DNA of 64,000 bases from Treponema porcinum (GTDB taxonomy: Bacteria; Spirochaetota; Spirochaetia; Treponematales; Treponemataceae), in assembly GCF_900167145.1 (NCBI RefSeq), contig NZ_FUWG01000007.1, forward strand, positions 62,001 to 126,000, given 5' to 3'. The position numbers were made by a program, and so were the translations under genes. Every line of letters starts with the position of its first letter. Position 1 is the stretch's first letter. Of the stretch, positions 34,716-43,000 are shown piece after piece. Below the pieces are notes generated by a model that made no database searches, was not told where the DNA came from, and was given only the letters and a program-made list of their open reading frames with translations.

Positions 34716-35955
34716 TGCAGATTCACTGAAAGTACCGTTTACAAAACCGTCAATTTCACAGGAAGAAGAGCAATGCGTCCTTGAAGTCATGCGCTCCGGC
34801 TGGCTTACAACCGGAAAATACGCCCTTCAGTTTGAAAACGATTTTTCGCACTTTATGAACAAAGACGAGAGCGGAAAAATCAGGCAGAACAGGGAAAAAG
34901 AAGGACTTTCTTCAGCCCCCGTAATAAGCCTTGCCGTAAACTCGAACACAAGCGGAATGATTCTTGCAATGGAAGCCTGCGGTGTTGCTCCTGGAACAGC
35001 CGTCATCACGACACCATATACTTTTGTTTCAACGGCAGCCTGCGCACGTCACCTTGGCGCAGATGTATTCTTTGCAGATATTGAAAAAAATTCCTACAGC
35101 ATAGACGTACTTGCCGTAGAGTCACTTCTAAAAAAAGATGCTGCCTCTTTTAAACCGCGAATAAAGGCAATCGTTCCCGTTCATATTGCAGGAAACGTAT
35201 GCAATATGCAAAAACTGTGCGCGCTTGCAAAACAATACAATGTCAAAGTAATAGAAGATTCTGCGCACGCGTTTCCGTCAAAAACACAGCTTGGATATGC
35301 AGGAACAATCGGCGACATAGGCGTATTTTCATTTTATGTAACAAAGACAATCACCACAGCGGAAGGCGGAATGGTCTGCACGCGCGATCAGGAACTTGCA
35401 AAACGAATGACTGTTATGCGTATGCACGGTATGGACAGGACGACATGGGACAGATACACATCTCCGCGTGCAAGCTGGGAATATGACATAGTTGCGCCCG
35501 GCTATAAATTCAACCTTCCTGACGTACTTGCCGCAATCGGCTGCTGCCAGCTAAAACGCGCAGAAAGTTTTTTTGAAAAACGCAGTAAAATCGTGCAAAA
35601 ATACAACAAAGCTTTTTCTACGCTTGATTTTGTGCAGCTTCCGCCGGACGGAGAAGGAAACAGCTGGCATCTTTATCTTCTGCGCATTGTTCCCGAAAAA
35701 CTTAAAATCGGAAGGGATGATTTTGCAAAAGCGCTCCAGAAAAAAGGCATAGGAATTTCCGTTCACTTTATTCCGCTTTTTCATTTTACGTACTGGAAAT
35801 CACTCTACCCTGACTTTACTGCGCTCAATTTTCCGAACGCAGAATCGGCCTGGTCAAGAACTGTAAGCATTCCGCTATGGCCAGATATGACTGACGAAAT
35901 GGCAGAAGAAGTGATAAATGCCGTAATTGCAATAGGAAAGGAATACCATGTCTGA
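34708..35955 (+). CDS. DegT/DnrJ/EryC1 family sugar aminotransferase
   Basis: 415-residue PLP enzyme that transfers an amino group to keto-sugars. The internal-aldimine lysine is Lys213 in SFYVTKTITTAEGGMV, and the PLP-ring acidic residue is Asp184 in EDSAHAFPS. The overlap with the upstream dehydratase gene indicates a two-step route to an amino-sugar. There is an insertion at about residues 50-72 (NKDESGKIRQNREKEGLSSA) relative to ArnB. It overlaps the next gene by 8 bp, so the sugar genes are coupled to the oxidoreductase-like genes. Confidence 0.93.
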   Translation: MSDADSLKVPFTKPSISQEEEQCVLEVMRSGWLTTGKYALQFENDFSHFMNKDESGKIRQNREKEGLSSAPVISLAVNSNTSGMILAMEACGVAPGTAVITTPYTFVSTAACARHLGADVFFADIEKNSYSIDVLAVESLLKKDAASFKPRIKAIVPVHIAGNVCNMQKLCALAKQYNVKVIEDSAHAFPSKTQLGYAGTIGDIGVFSFYVTKTITTAEGGMVCTRDQELAKRMTVMRMHGMDRTTWDRYTSPRASWEYDIVAPGYKFNLPDVLAAIGCCQLKRAESFFEKRSKIVQKYNKAFSTLDFVQLPPDGEGNSWHLYLLRIVPEKLKIGRDDFAKALQKKGIGISVHFIPLFHFTYWKSLYPDFTALNFPNAESAWSRTVSIPLWPDMTDEMAEEVINAVIAIGKEYHV

Positions 35956-38344
35956 ACGAAAGACAAAACGTATAAAAAAACTGCGGAAATCATACATTCT
36001 GAAAGATTTTCTTATTGACTGCACGAAGAACAGTATGTACTACGGTGCGCTGGTCAGAAGTCCGTCGTCATTCGGAAAAATTACGAACATCGGAATTACA
36101 AGCCTGCCGGAAGGCTACTATCTTTACACAGCGCGCGACATTCCGGGCGAAAACGTAATTCACACGCTGGACACAGACACGCAGATTTTCTGCACGGAAG
36201 AAGTGCATTACGCCGGCGAACCGGTAGGAATTCTTGTAGGTCCGGACATACAGAAAGTACGGAAACTTGCATCTGAAATTCAGCTTACTTTTGACATAAG
36301 TACAATCGAAAATGTAGCAAAAAATCTTTCGCGCATATACAAACGCCCTTTTCTTGAACTTCCCGGTTACGTTACTGATAAAGACAGTGCCATCGCCGAC
36401 ATCGTAGATGACCTGAACATTCTGCCGTCGCTCGACTCGCTTCCGGCACCTACAGAAAAATCAAGCTACACTGCGCCTGAGCAGATTACAAAAGTAATAG
36501 AAAGCATAACTCCGCACCGCACGGAATCTGCTGTTCTTGCAAAACGCGAAATAAGAACCGGATTTTTTGAAAATGTCCGCGATGAAAAAGAAACGGACAG
36601 TTTTTTCAAGAATGCAGATTTTTACGTTTCCGATGTCTGGACAAACAGGGAAAAATCTCCCGTATGGATAGAAACGAGCGGCGCGCTCAGCTATATGGAA
36701 GGCTCAACGCTGAACGTTCTTTCTACAACGCAATGGCCGGCGCACCTTCAGAAAACGCTTTCAAATGCTCTGAACATTGACGAAAACCGCATAGAAATAC
36801 GCAAAACGCTTTCCCAAAGCAAGAATTTTAACGGAACCTGGCGCACGACGACGCTTGCTGTTCAGTCCGCCCTTGCCGCAGTTCTTTCTGACCACCCGGT
36901 AAAACTTCTTCTTACAAGAAAAGAGCAGGAACTGTTCAATGCGCCTGGAATCAGCGTTACAATAACACAACGCTCTGCCGTGGACAAAGAAGGTCATATA
37001 AAGGCAATGCAGGTCTTTATTGAAGGCGACGCAGGATATACAAATCCGTTTGCAAAAGAAATCGCAGACAGACTTTCAATCGCCTGTGCAAATTTTTACT
37101 GCCCGGAAAACCTTTACATCTGCACCACGATAAAAAACTCGCCAAATCCGCCTACGTCCATCTCCCTTGAAACTATTGATTCCGGAGCTTTTTTTGCCGT
37201 TGAAAATCATCTCAATCATATTGCGCATTTAACAGGAATACACCCGGACGAACTTCGCTTCATCAATATGAACAATGAAAAGTCGATTTTTAAGTACAAG
37301 AACATAAAATACGAAGAAGCCGTAAAAGCAGTCGTTCAGGCAAGTGATTTCTCCAGAAAATATGCGACGTTCCGGCTGACCACGCATTATGACGGACTGC
37401 AAAACGGCCGCATTTTCACCTCCCTTCCAAAACGCGGAATTGCTATGACATGCGCGTATGAAGGAGCGTATTTTTACGGCACGACGCTTTCTGTTTCCGA
37501 GCAGAAAATGGAAGTAACGCTGGAACTTGACGGTTCTGTAACAATCAATTCGCCGATACCGTCTGATTCTATAGCAGAAATCTGGAAAAAAATCGTTTCG
37601 GAAAACCTTCAGATTGATGTTTCAAACATTACGATTACGGCAGATGAAAATTCCAGCCAGTTCGATGAGAATTCCCTGCCGGAAAGTCTTTCAAGCAACG
37701 TAAGCCTTATGACAACGCTTTTAAAACGATGTTGTGGCGAGATCCAGAAAAAACGATTTTTAAATCCGCTGCCAATTACCGCAAAAAAAAGCCCGACTCC
37801 TGCAATGAAACGCCAGTGGAACAGGGAAAAATTTTCCGGCTATCCGTTCTATTCAACATCATTCGGAACAGCAATCGTTGAAGTTGAAATTCACCCGTAT
37901 ACCTACAAGCAGAAAATCAACGGTATCTGGATTGCAATTGACTGCGGAGAAATTCTCTCATTTAAAGCCGCTGAAAACACGGTAAAACTTTCCATACGGC
38001 AGGAACTTGAGCATCTTACGGAAGACGACAGCATTTCTTGCGATATGATAAAAATCTATTTCATACAATCGTCAAATCCGCCGTGCCAGCTTGGCTCGCT
38101 AATCCATAACCTTATTCCGGCCGCATTTGCCTCCGCAACATCACAGGCAATTTCGGAAGTGATTTCAGAAGTACCGTGTACGGACGAACAGATTTTTACA
38201 TTGCTGGAAAAGCAGCGGCAGCTTGATGCGACTTTGGAATATAAAGAAAGCGCAGAAGCCGGCGAATTGACAGAAACTGAAAACAAAGCCGAAGAGCAGG
38301 AAGAAAACGCCGGAAATCAGGCGCAAACGGAGGAACAGCAATGA
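35948..38344 (+). CDS. Xanthine-dehydrogenase-like large subunit with degenerate molybdopterin site
   Basis: 798 residues. The fold order of the large subunit of molybdenum hydroxylases is recognisable: an a/b-hammerhead-like N-terminus with TEEVHYAGEPVGILVGPDI near 80-100, then the four-part cofactor domain. The expected glycine-rich GGxFGxK site appears as SKNFNGTWR (291-299). The SxRGxG/RAPG region is replaced by PPTSISLETIDSGAFFAVEN. The usual catalytic GVGE near the C-terminus reads PPCQLGSLIHNLIPAAF (about 710-726), with no glutamate. A charged tail (750-798) is extra. GGAAAGGA precedes the ATG. Enzyme activity is doubtful; the protein may be structural or use another cofactor. Confidence 0.75.
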   Translation: MSERKTKRIKKLRKSYILKDFLIDCTKNSMYYGALVRSPSSFGKITNIGITSLPEGYYLYTARDIPGENVIHTLDTDTQIFCTEEVHYAGEPVGILVGPDIQKVRKLASEIQLTFDISTIENVAKNLSRIYKRPFLELPGYVTDKDSAIADIVDDLNILPSLDSLPAPTEKSSYTAPEQITKVIESITPHRTESAVLAKREIRTGFFENVRDEKETDSFFKNADFYVSDVWTNREKSPVWIETSGALSYMEGSTLNVLSTTQWPAHLQKTLSNALNIDENRIEIRKTLSQSKNFNGTWRTTTLAVQSALAAVLSDHPVKLLLTRKEQELFNAPGISVTITQRSAVDKEGHIKAMQVFIEGDAGYTNPFAKEIADRLSIACANFYCPENLYICTTIKNSPNPPTSISLETIDSGAFFAVENHLNHIAHLTGIHPDELRFINMNNEKSIFKYKNIKYEEAVKAVVQASDFSRKYATFRLTTHYDGLQNGRIFTSLPKRGIAMTCAYEGAYFYGTTLSVSEQKMEVTLELDGSVTINSPIPSDSIAEIWKKIVSENLQIDVSNITITADENSSQFDENSLPESLSSNVSLMTTLLKRCCGEIQKKRFLNPLPITAKKSPTPAMKRQWNREKFSGYPFYSTSFGTAIVEVEIHPYTYKQKINGIWIAIDCGEILSFKAAENTVKLSIRQELEHLTEDDSISCDMIKIYFIQSSNPPCQLGSLIHNLIPAAFASATSQAISEVISEVPCTDEQIFTLLEKQRQLDATLEYKESAEAGELTETENKAEEQEENAGNQAQTEEQQ

Positions 38345-38811
38345 ACATTCCTATGATAATCAACAATGAAAAAATACTCGTTCAGTCTGCGGCAGACGCC
38401 TCTCTTCTTTCCGTACTTAGAAAACAGCGACTGGTACAGGTAAAACGCGGCTGCGAACTTGGAATATGCGGTTCATGCACAGTCCTTATGAATGACAAGC
38501 CCGTCCCGTCCTGCAAAATTCCTGTAGCACTCGCAATGAACAAGGAAATAATAACGCTTGAACATTTTATGAAGGACGAAATGTACATAAGCATTATGAA
38601 AGGATTTACAAAAGCCGGAATAAAACTGTGTGGCTACTGCAATTCCGGGAAAATTTTTGCAGCAAAAGCAATTCTTTCTACATCTGCGCGCCCTACACGC
38701 GCAAAAATAGCAGAATACACTCAAAATCTTTCTCCCTGCTGTACAGACCAGGATACACTGATAAACGGCATTCTCTACGCGTTTGAAATCCACAATAAAA
38801 AAGGTCAGTAA
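38341..38811 (+). CDS. Xanthine-dehydrogenase-like (2Fe-2S) subunit with altered second cluster
   Basis: 156 residues. The plant-type cluster ligands are intact (Cys38, Cys43, Cys46, Cys58 in GCELGICGSC...C). The second cluster normally uses CGxC...NLCRCTGY. Here CGYC (97, 100) is present but the second half is NLSPCCTDQ, so the ligand expected at position 131 is Ser and the cysteines fall at 133 and 134. The ATG overlaps the upstream stop. It pairs with the large and FAD subunits as an electron-transfer module, if functional. Confidence 0.88.
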   Translation: MNIPMIINNEKILVQSAADASLLSVLRKQRLVQVKRGCELGICGSCTVLMNDKPVPSCKIPVALAMNKEIITLEHFMKDEMYISIMKGFTKAGIKLCGYCNSGKIFAAKAILSTSARPTRAKIAEYTQNLSPCCTDQDTLINGILYAFEIHNKKGQ

Positions 38812-38837
38812 CGCTCAGCAGACAAAAGGAATGAATT

Positions 38838-39644
38838 ATGAACGAAACAGAACGTAAAGTTTTCTTTGCCCGAAATATACAGGAACTCTTCTACCAGAAA
38901 AAAACTATTTCTGCGCTTCAGGTTATCGGCGCGTGTACTCATCTTGAACATCTGCCTGAAAAATCCATTTCAACTACTCTTATCCCGGAACTCAGGCAAA
39001 TTCACAAACACGAACGATTTATAGAATTCGGACCAGGCGTTACTCTTGCAGAAATTATGGCTCTTGGAGAACGGCACATTCCGTCAATTCTCTATCAGGC
39101 GGTCTGTGGAATTGCAAACCCGTTCGTCCGCAATATTGCCACTATCGGCGGAAACATCTGTGCCGGACCGCAGCGTCTTTCCCTGTTCGCGCCGCTTCTT
39201 GCACTTGATACACTGCTTGAATTACGCTCTCCGTCAGAAACATCATACATTTCCCTGCAAAATTTCAAGTCAATTCCAAAAGATTTTGTCCTCACTAATA
39301 TTCGTATTCCTCTGAATGACTGGGACGTTTCTATCTACAACAGGCTTGGACCTTCAAATAAAATTACGGAAAATTCTGCCGGCTTTGCCTTTCTTGCCGA
39401 TTCTGAAAAAAACATCATAACAAATATAAGGATTGCATTCAGCGGACCAATCACATTCAGATGCATTGCCATTGAAAACAAACTTCTGGGACTCCGACTG
39501 CCTTTAAACGAAAAAATGACAGCCCAATATTCAGAAGAAGCGGTTGCAGTTTTTGACGAAACAGCAGAAAAAAAATCATATCCGCCTATTCTTCGGCAGC
39601 AGTTTCAAAATCTTATAAGATATGCCTTTGATCAGCTTACATAA
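38838..39644 (+). CDS. Xanthine-dehydrogenase-like FAD-binding subunit
   Basis: 268 residues of the CoxM/XdhB FAD domain type. GIANPFVRNIATIGGNIC (about residues 93-110) matches the family flavin-binding motif (G-x-x-IRNxGTxGGN), preceded by RFIEFGPGVTLAEIM. AAGGAA precedes the ATG by about 8 nt. Last gene of the five-gene operon; a tRNA-Arg on the other strand follows. The FAD motif is the best preserved part of the complex, so a flavin role could remain even if the molybdenum site is lost. Confidence 0.87.
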   Translation: MNETERKVFFARNIQELFYQKKTISALQVIGACTHLEHLPEKSISTTLIPELRQIHKHERFIEFGPGVTLAEIMALGERHIPSILYQAVCGIANPFVRNIATIGGNICAGPQRLSLFAPLLALDTLLELRSPSETSYISLQNFKSIPKDFVLTNIRIPLNDWDVSIYNRLGPSNKITENSAGFAFLADSEKNIITNIRIAFSGPITFRCIAIENKLLGLRLPLNEKMTAQYSEEAVAVFDETAEKKSYPPILRQQFQNLIRYAFDQLT

Positions 39645-39667
39645 AAAATCACACAAATTTTCAGGGC

Positions 39668-39699
39668 ATAAAAAAAGTCTGCAAAAAGTTGCAGACTTT
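39668..39699 (-). terminator. Terminator of tRNA-Arg(TCT)
   Basis: AAAGTCTGC (39674-39682) and GCAGACTTT (39691-39699) form a 9-bp perfect stem, followed on the minus strand by a T run. It may also end the plus-strand operon. Confidence 0.85.
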
Positions 39700-39773
39700 T
39701 GATCCCTGGCAGAATCGAACTGTCGACCGCATGCTTAGAAGGCATGTGCTCTATCCAGCTGAGCTAAGGGACC
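39700..39773 (-). tRNA. tRNA-Arg (anticodon TCT)
   Basis: A 74-nt cloverleaf: acceptor GGTCCCT with AGGGATC (one G-U), anticodon arm CATGC-CTTCTAA-GCATG, T loop TTCGATT. CCA is not encoded. Single gene with its own promoter and terminator. Confidence 0.93.
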
Positions 39774-39781
39774 GTGCAAAT

Positions 39782-39810
39782 ACTATAGTATAAAAGAACA
39801 ATTTTTGCAA
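39782..39810 (-). promoter_or_regulatory. Promoter of tRNA-Arg(TCT)
   Basis: On the minus strand TTGCAA (39810-39805), 17 nt, then TATAGT (39787-39782), 8 nt before the mature tRNA 5' end. Confidence 0.75.
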
Positions 39811-39850
39811 GCAATATGCCATTTTATGTAAGCAAATTACGCACAAAATA

Positions 39851-40651
39851 TCAGTTATTTTCTTCATTCGGGTCAATCGTTACAGAACCTAAATGCAGGA
39901 TATTGCTGTAATACGGCGTAAAAGAATTATCCTGTCCGACTGCAACGGCATACATATCTACATACCAAAGTTTTTTATCCGAATCAGAAAAGGTGGAAGA
40001 ATAAGTGACGTCACCGATAGAAGATGAATCATCTTCAGCAGGAACGGCATTTTTTACTTTGTTTGCAGCCAGAGAATCAAGAACTTTATCCTCATCACGC
40101 CCGAAATCAAACGTATAACGGTTACCAGTACGCAAAGGAATGCCGATTTCTTCCCATTCCGCACCATCAGAATTTCTCCTGACTTTTATAACAGCCTTGT
40201 ATTCACCAGAAACATTTTCCTGATAATTTGAAAGACGGATGTATACACGCTGATTATAACTTTCAGCACCAATCAGAGGATCTTTTGTACCATTGCTTGT
40301 TCCAAGCGGTTTATACTTAAAGCCGTCAATAAGTTTTGTCGCCGCCGCAGACTCATTCGCCGATGAACTTAACGAACTTAGCGTAGAAATATTGTTTGCC
40401 ATCGTAGACGAATTATTATAAATCTTGTAATAAACTGCTGTTCCCAGAAAATCAAAATCATCGGCAATATTTCCCTGAGAATTATTCGTCGTAAACTCAA
40501 AATAGCGGTTATCATACTCTGTAGAAGCAGTCGGAATATTATGTGCCGTCTGCGGTGCCTGCAAATAATACACAACATCAAGACCGCAGGAGTTAAATAC
40601 AAAAAGGCAAACAGATAAAAGAAAAATATAAATATACCGTTTCTTTCTCAT
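39851..40651 (-). CDS. Putative lipoprotein of unknown function
   Basis: 266 residues. Signal peptide with lipobox FNSC (Cys22). The mature part is Ser/Asn/Tyr-rich and beta-like (YFEFTTNN, VYIRLSNYQENVSGEYKAV, GNRYTFDFGRDED), consistent with an outer-membrane or periplasmic surface lipoprotein. No family is recognised. GAGG precedes the ATG by 7 nt. It follows the TPR gene by 86 bp on the same strand. Confidence 0.72.
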   Translation of the reverse strand: MRKKRYIYIFLLSVCLFVFNSCGLDVVYYLQAPQTAHNIPTASTEYDNRYFEFTTNNSQGNIADDFDFLGTAVYYKIYNNSSTMANNISTLSSLSSSANESAAATKLIDGFKYKPLGTSNGTKDPLIGAESYNQRVYIRLSNYQENVSGEYKAVIKVRRNSDGAEWEEIGIPLRTGNRYTFDFGRDEDKVLDSLAANKVKNAVPAEDDSSSIGDVTYSSTFSDSDKKLWYVDMYAVAVGQDNSFTPYYSNILHLGSVTIDPNEENN

Positions 40652-40737
40652 ATTTGCCTCTATATAAACAATGAAAATTTCAGGAAAAAGTTACTGTTTC
40701 ACCTGTAAAAATGAAAAACATTTTTACAGGTTTATGT

Positions 40738-41400
40738 CTACTCTGCTCCTAAAGCAATAAGGCGGGTCTTTGCAAGATTTCCCCAGGAAGTGTCAGGATT
40801 TTTTCCAAGCAAAGAACGGTATGCTTCTATTGCACCGTCCGTATCACCCTTAGCCTCGCGTACACGTCCAAGACTGAATTCTGCATGGGATGCCATCAGA
40901 AAATCTTTAGCAGAAACAGCATATTTGTAATATTTTTCTGCATTGTCCAGATCGTTTATATTCTCATACGAAACGGCAGCATTAAAATATGCAAGCGGTG
41001 CAGTATATGATTTTTTTCCTTTTGCAGCAGCAGAAGTCCAGCATTTTGCAGAATTTTTAAAATCCTTGACAGAATAGTAGATTTCTCCAGCCAGCATATT
41101 AGCACGAACGCCAACGATTCCGCCTTTCTCAAGATATGCAGACAAATCTTCCAGTGCCTTGTTTCTTCGCATTTCAAGTTCTTCTTCAGAAAGTGAAGCA
41201 GACTCCTGAGTCATTACATAGGAAATCGTGTCGATTGCAGCAAGCCCTTTCGTATTTGCCTTTGAAGTCACTGTAACCGCAACCGTATAGGCAATGACAG
41301 CAGCCACAACAACCGCAAGAATTGCAATCAGAACATTCTGACGATTTTCCACATAGTTAGAAATTTTTTCGCCGACTGTTGCTTTTTCAAATGTAGCCAT
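40738..41400 (-). CDS. Membrane-anchored TPR protein (YfgM-like)
   Basis: 220 residues from the ATG at 41400 (AAAGAGG upstream); nine extra upstream residues are rejected because they overlap that site. One N-terminal transmembrane helix (about residues 23-46, VLIAILAVVVAAVIAYTVAV) and then at least three TPR-like repeats (MLAGEIYYSVKDFKNSAKCW, AYFNAAVSYENINDLDNAEK, AEFSLGRVREAKGDTDGAIE). This is the plan of YfgM, a periplasmic chaperone-network protein. Starts 13 bp after the sigma-54 activator gene and is probably co-transcribed. Confidence 0.8.
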   Translation of the reverse strand: MATFEKATVGEKISNYVENRQNVLIAILAVVVAAVIAYTVAVTVTSKANTKGLAAIDTISYVMTQESASLSEEELEMRRNKALEDLSAYLEKGGIVGVRANMLAGEIYYSVKDFKNSAKCWTSAAAKGKKSYTAPLAYFNAAVSYENINDLDNAEKYYKYAVSAKDFLMASHAEFSLGRVREAKGDTDGAIEAYRSLLGKNPDTSWGNLAKTRLIALGAE

Positions 41401-41413
41401 TTTATAAACCTCT

Positions 41414-42985
41414 TTATTTATTTTCACGGATATTTAACTCGCTCATCAAGCGAGATAGATAAGTCCGCTGAATTTCCAAAATTTTACTTGCCTTTGTCTG
41501 ATTCCAGCCGCATTCTTCCAGAATCTTAATGACATACGCCCGTTTAAATATGTCCTGGGCAGTTTTTAACGAACGGTCAGCGCCAGCACCAGATGCAACA
41601 ACGCCGGCAAGTTCATCAGTCTGCTCTTCCGATATACCGCACGATGCCGAAATATCTCCGCCCGGATACAGGCGCAAATCCGCCGACTGAATGACAGGCG
41701 GATTACCGATAATGCAAGCACGTGCAACGGCATTTTCCAGTTCCCGGACATTTCCCGGCCAGCGATACGACTCCAGAGCCGCCACTGCCGACTCAGAAAA
41801 ATCAGTATAGTTTTTCCCTGACTCAACAGAATATTTGTGCAGAAAACGCCTTGCAATCGGCAGAATATCCTCTTTTCTTGCACGAAGCGGCGGAATTCTT
41901 ATTGGCAGCACGTTCAGCCGGTAAAACAAATCTTCCCGGAACTGACCTTTTTCTACCATTTCCGCAAGATTTCTGTTTGTAGCAGCAATAATCCGCACGT
42001 CAACGTCTATCGTTTCAGAAGAACCTACCCTCTCAAACTGCTTGTCCTGTATGACGCGAAGCAGTTTCGGCTGCAGGGCAAGCGGAATCTCACCTACTTC
42101 GTCAAGAAAAAGCGTTCCACCGTCAGCCATTTCAAAACGCCCTTTCTGCGCAGAATCTGCACTTGTATATGCGCCTTTTATGTGACCGAATAGTTCGCTT
42201 TCCATAAGGGTATCCGAAAGCGATGCACAGTTTACGCGCACAAACGGCATCGAAGAACGTTTGCTGTTCAGATAAATCTGTTCCGCAAAAAGCTCCTTAC
42301 CGACACCGCTTTCACCCGTCAAAAGCACGGAAGAATTTGTAACGGCTGCCCTGCGCACAATATCCATCAAATCTTTTATTGCCGGTGATTCCGCAATAAA
42401 CTCATGGAATTTTGCCGCTCCTGCAGAATTAAAAGAAATATTCTGCTTCAAAGCCATAATCTGCCGTGTCTGCAAAATGTTTTTTTCGCAAAAACACAGC
42501 GCATTTCCGGCAACAGCCGAAAGGCTTTCAAGCATCAATACATCGTAATCAGAAAATTTCAGTCCGCGATCTTTATTTACAAGTTCCAGAATGCAGACAG
42601 GTCTTTTCTCGATAAAAACAGGAATGCACAGAAAAGAAGAAACGCGGACAGAAAGTCTTTCGCCTATACGTTCCGCATAGTATAAATCATCTTCTATATC
42701 TTCTGCAGACAGAACATTGCCTTTTATAAAAACCTCATGTTCGGCGCAGTTGCCGTCAAGCTCGACATCCTGTTTTTTTTCCTCACCGCCCGCCAGAGAA
42801 GCAACGATTTTTATACGCCTCGTTCCCGGCTCATACGTAAGGAAAGAATACAATTCGCATTTAACAAGGCGCATTGCCGCCCGCAATATACGAAACAGCA
42901 ATGCGCCTTTGTCAGAATAATCCGAATTTATAGAATTGCCGAGTTCGATGAGAGTCTTCAATGTTTCCGGTGAAAACTGATTCAT
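41414..42985 (-). CDS. GAF-domain sigma-54-dependent activator with atypical GAYTSA loop
   Basis: 523 residues. GAF sensor about 20-170; AAA+ core with Walker A GESGVGKE (224-231), Walker B LFLDEV (292-297), ATNRN sensor and the arginine-finger region FREDLFYRLNVLPI; Fis-type HTH at about 470-520 (GWNQTKASKILEIQRTYLSRL). The sigma-54-contacting GAFTGA loop reads GAYTSA (271-276). The GAF domain is Cys-rich (Cys43, 80, 120, 131, 164, 166). Start: ATG at 42985, with AAGGG upstream; a TTG five codons earlier is less likely. I recall the T. pallidum homologue being annotated as FhlA-like. Confidence 0.88.
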   Translation of the reverse strand: MNQFSPETLKTLIELGNSINSDYSDKGALLFRILRAAMRLVKCELYSFLTYEPGTRRIKIVASLAGGEEKKQDVELDGNCAEHEVFIKGNVLSAEDIEDDLYYAERIGERLSVRVSSFLCIPVFIEKRPVCILELVNKDRGLKFSDYDVLMLESLSAVAGNALCFCEKNILQTRQIMALKQNISFNSAGAAKFHEFIAESPAIKDLMDIVRRAAVTNSSVLLTGESGVGKELFAEQIYLNSKRSSMPFVRVNCASLSDTLMESELFGHIKGAYTSADSAQKGRFEMADGGTLFLDEVGEIPLALQPKLLRVIQDKQFERVGSSETIDVDVRIIAATNRNLAEMVEKGQFREDLFYRLNVLPIRIPPLRARKEDILPIARRFLHKYSVESGKNYTDFSESAVAALESYRWPGNVRELENAVARACIIGNPPVIQSADLRLYPGGDISASCGISEEQTDELAGVVASGAGADRSLKTAQDIFKRAYVIKILEECGWNQTKASKILEIQRTYLSRLMSELNIRENK

Positions 42986-43000
42986 CAAACCCTTCAGCAA

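Noticed and set aside
35948..38344. Large oxidoreductase-like subunit considered as a pseudogene
   Set aside because: It has an intact 798-codon frame, a good ribosome binding site, overlaps with both neighbours and normal codon use, so it is most likely expressed despite the lost motifs.
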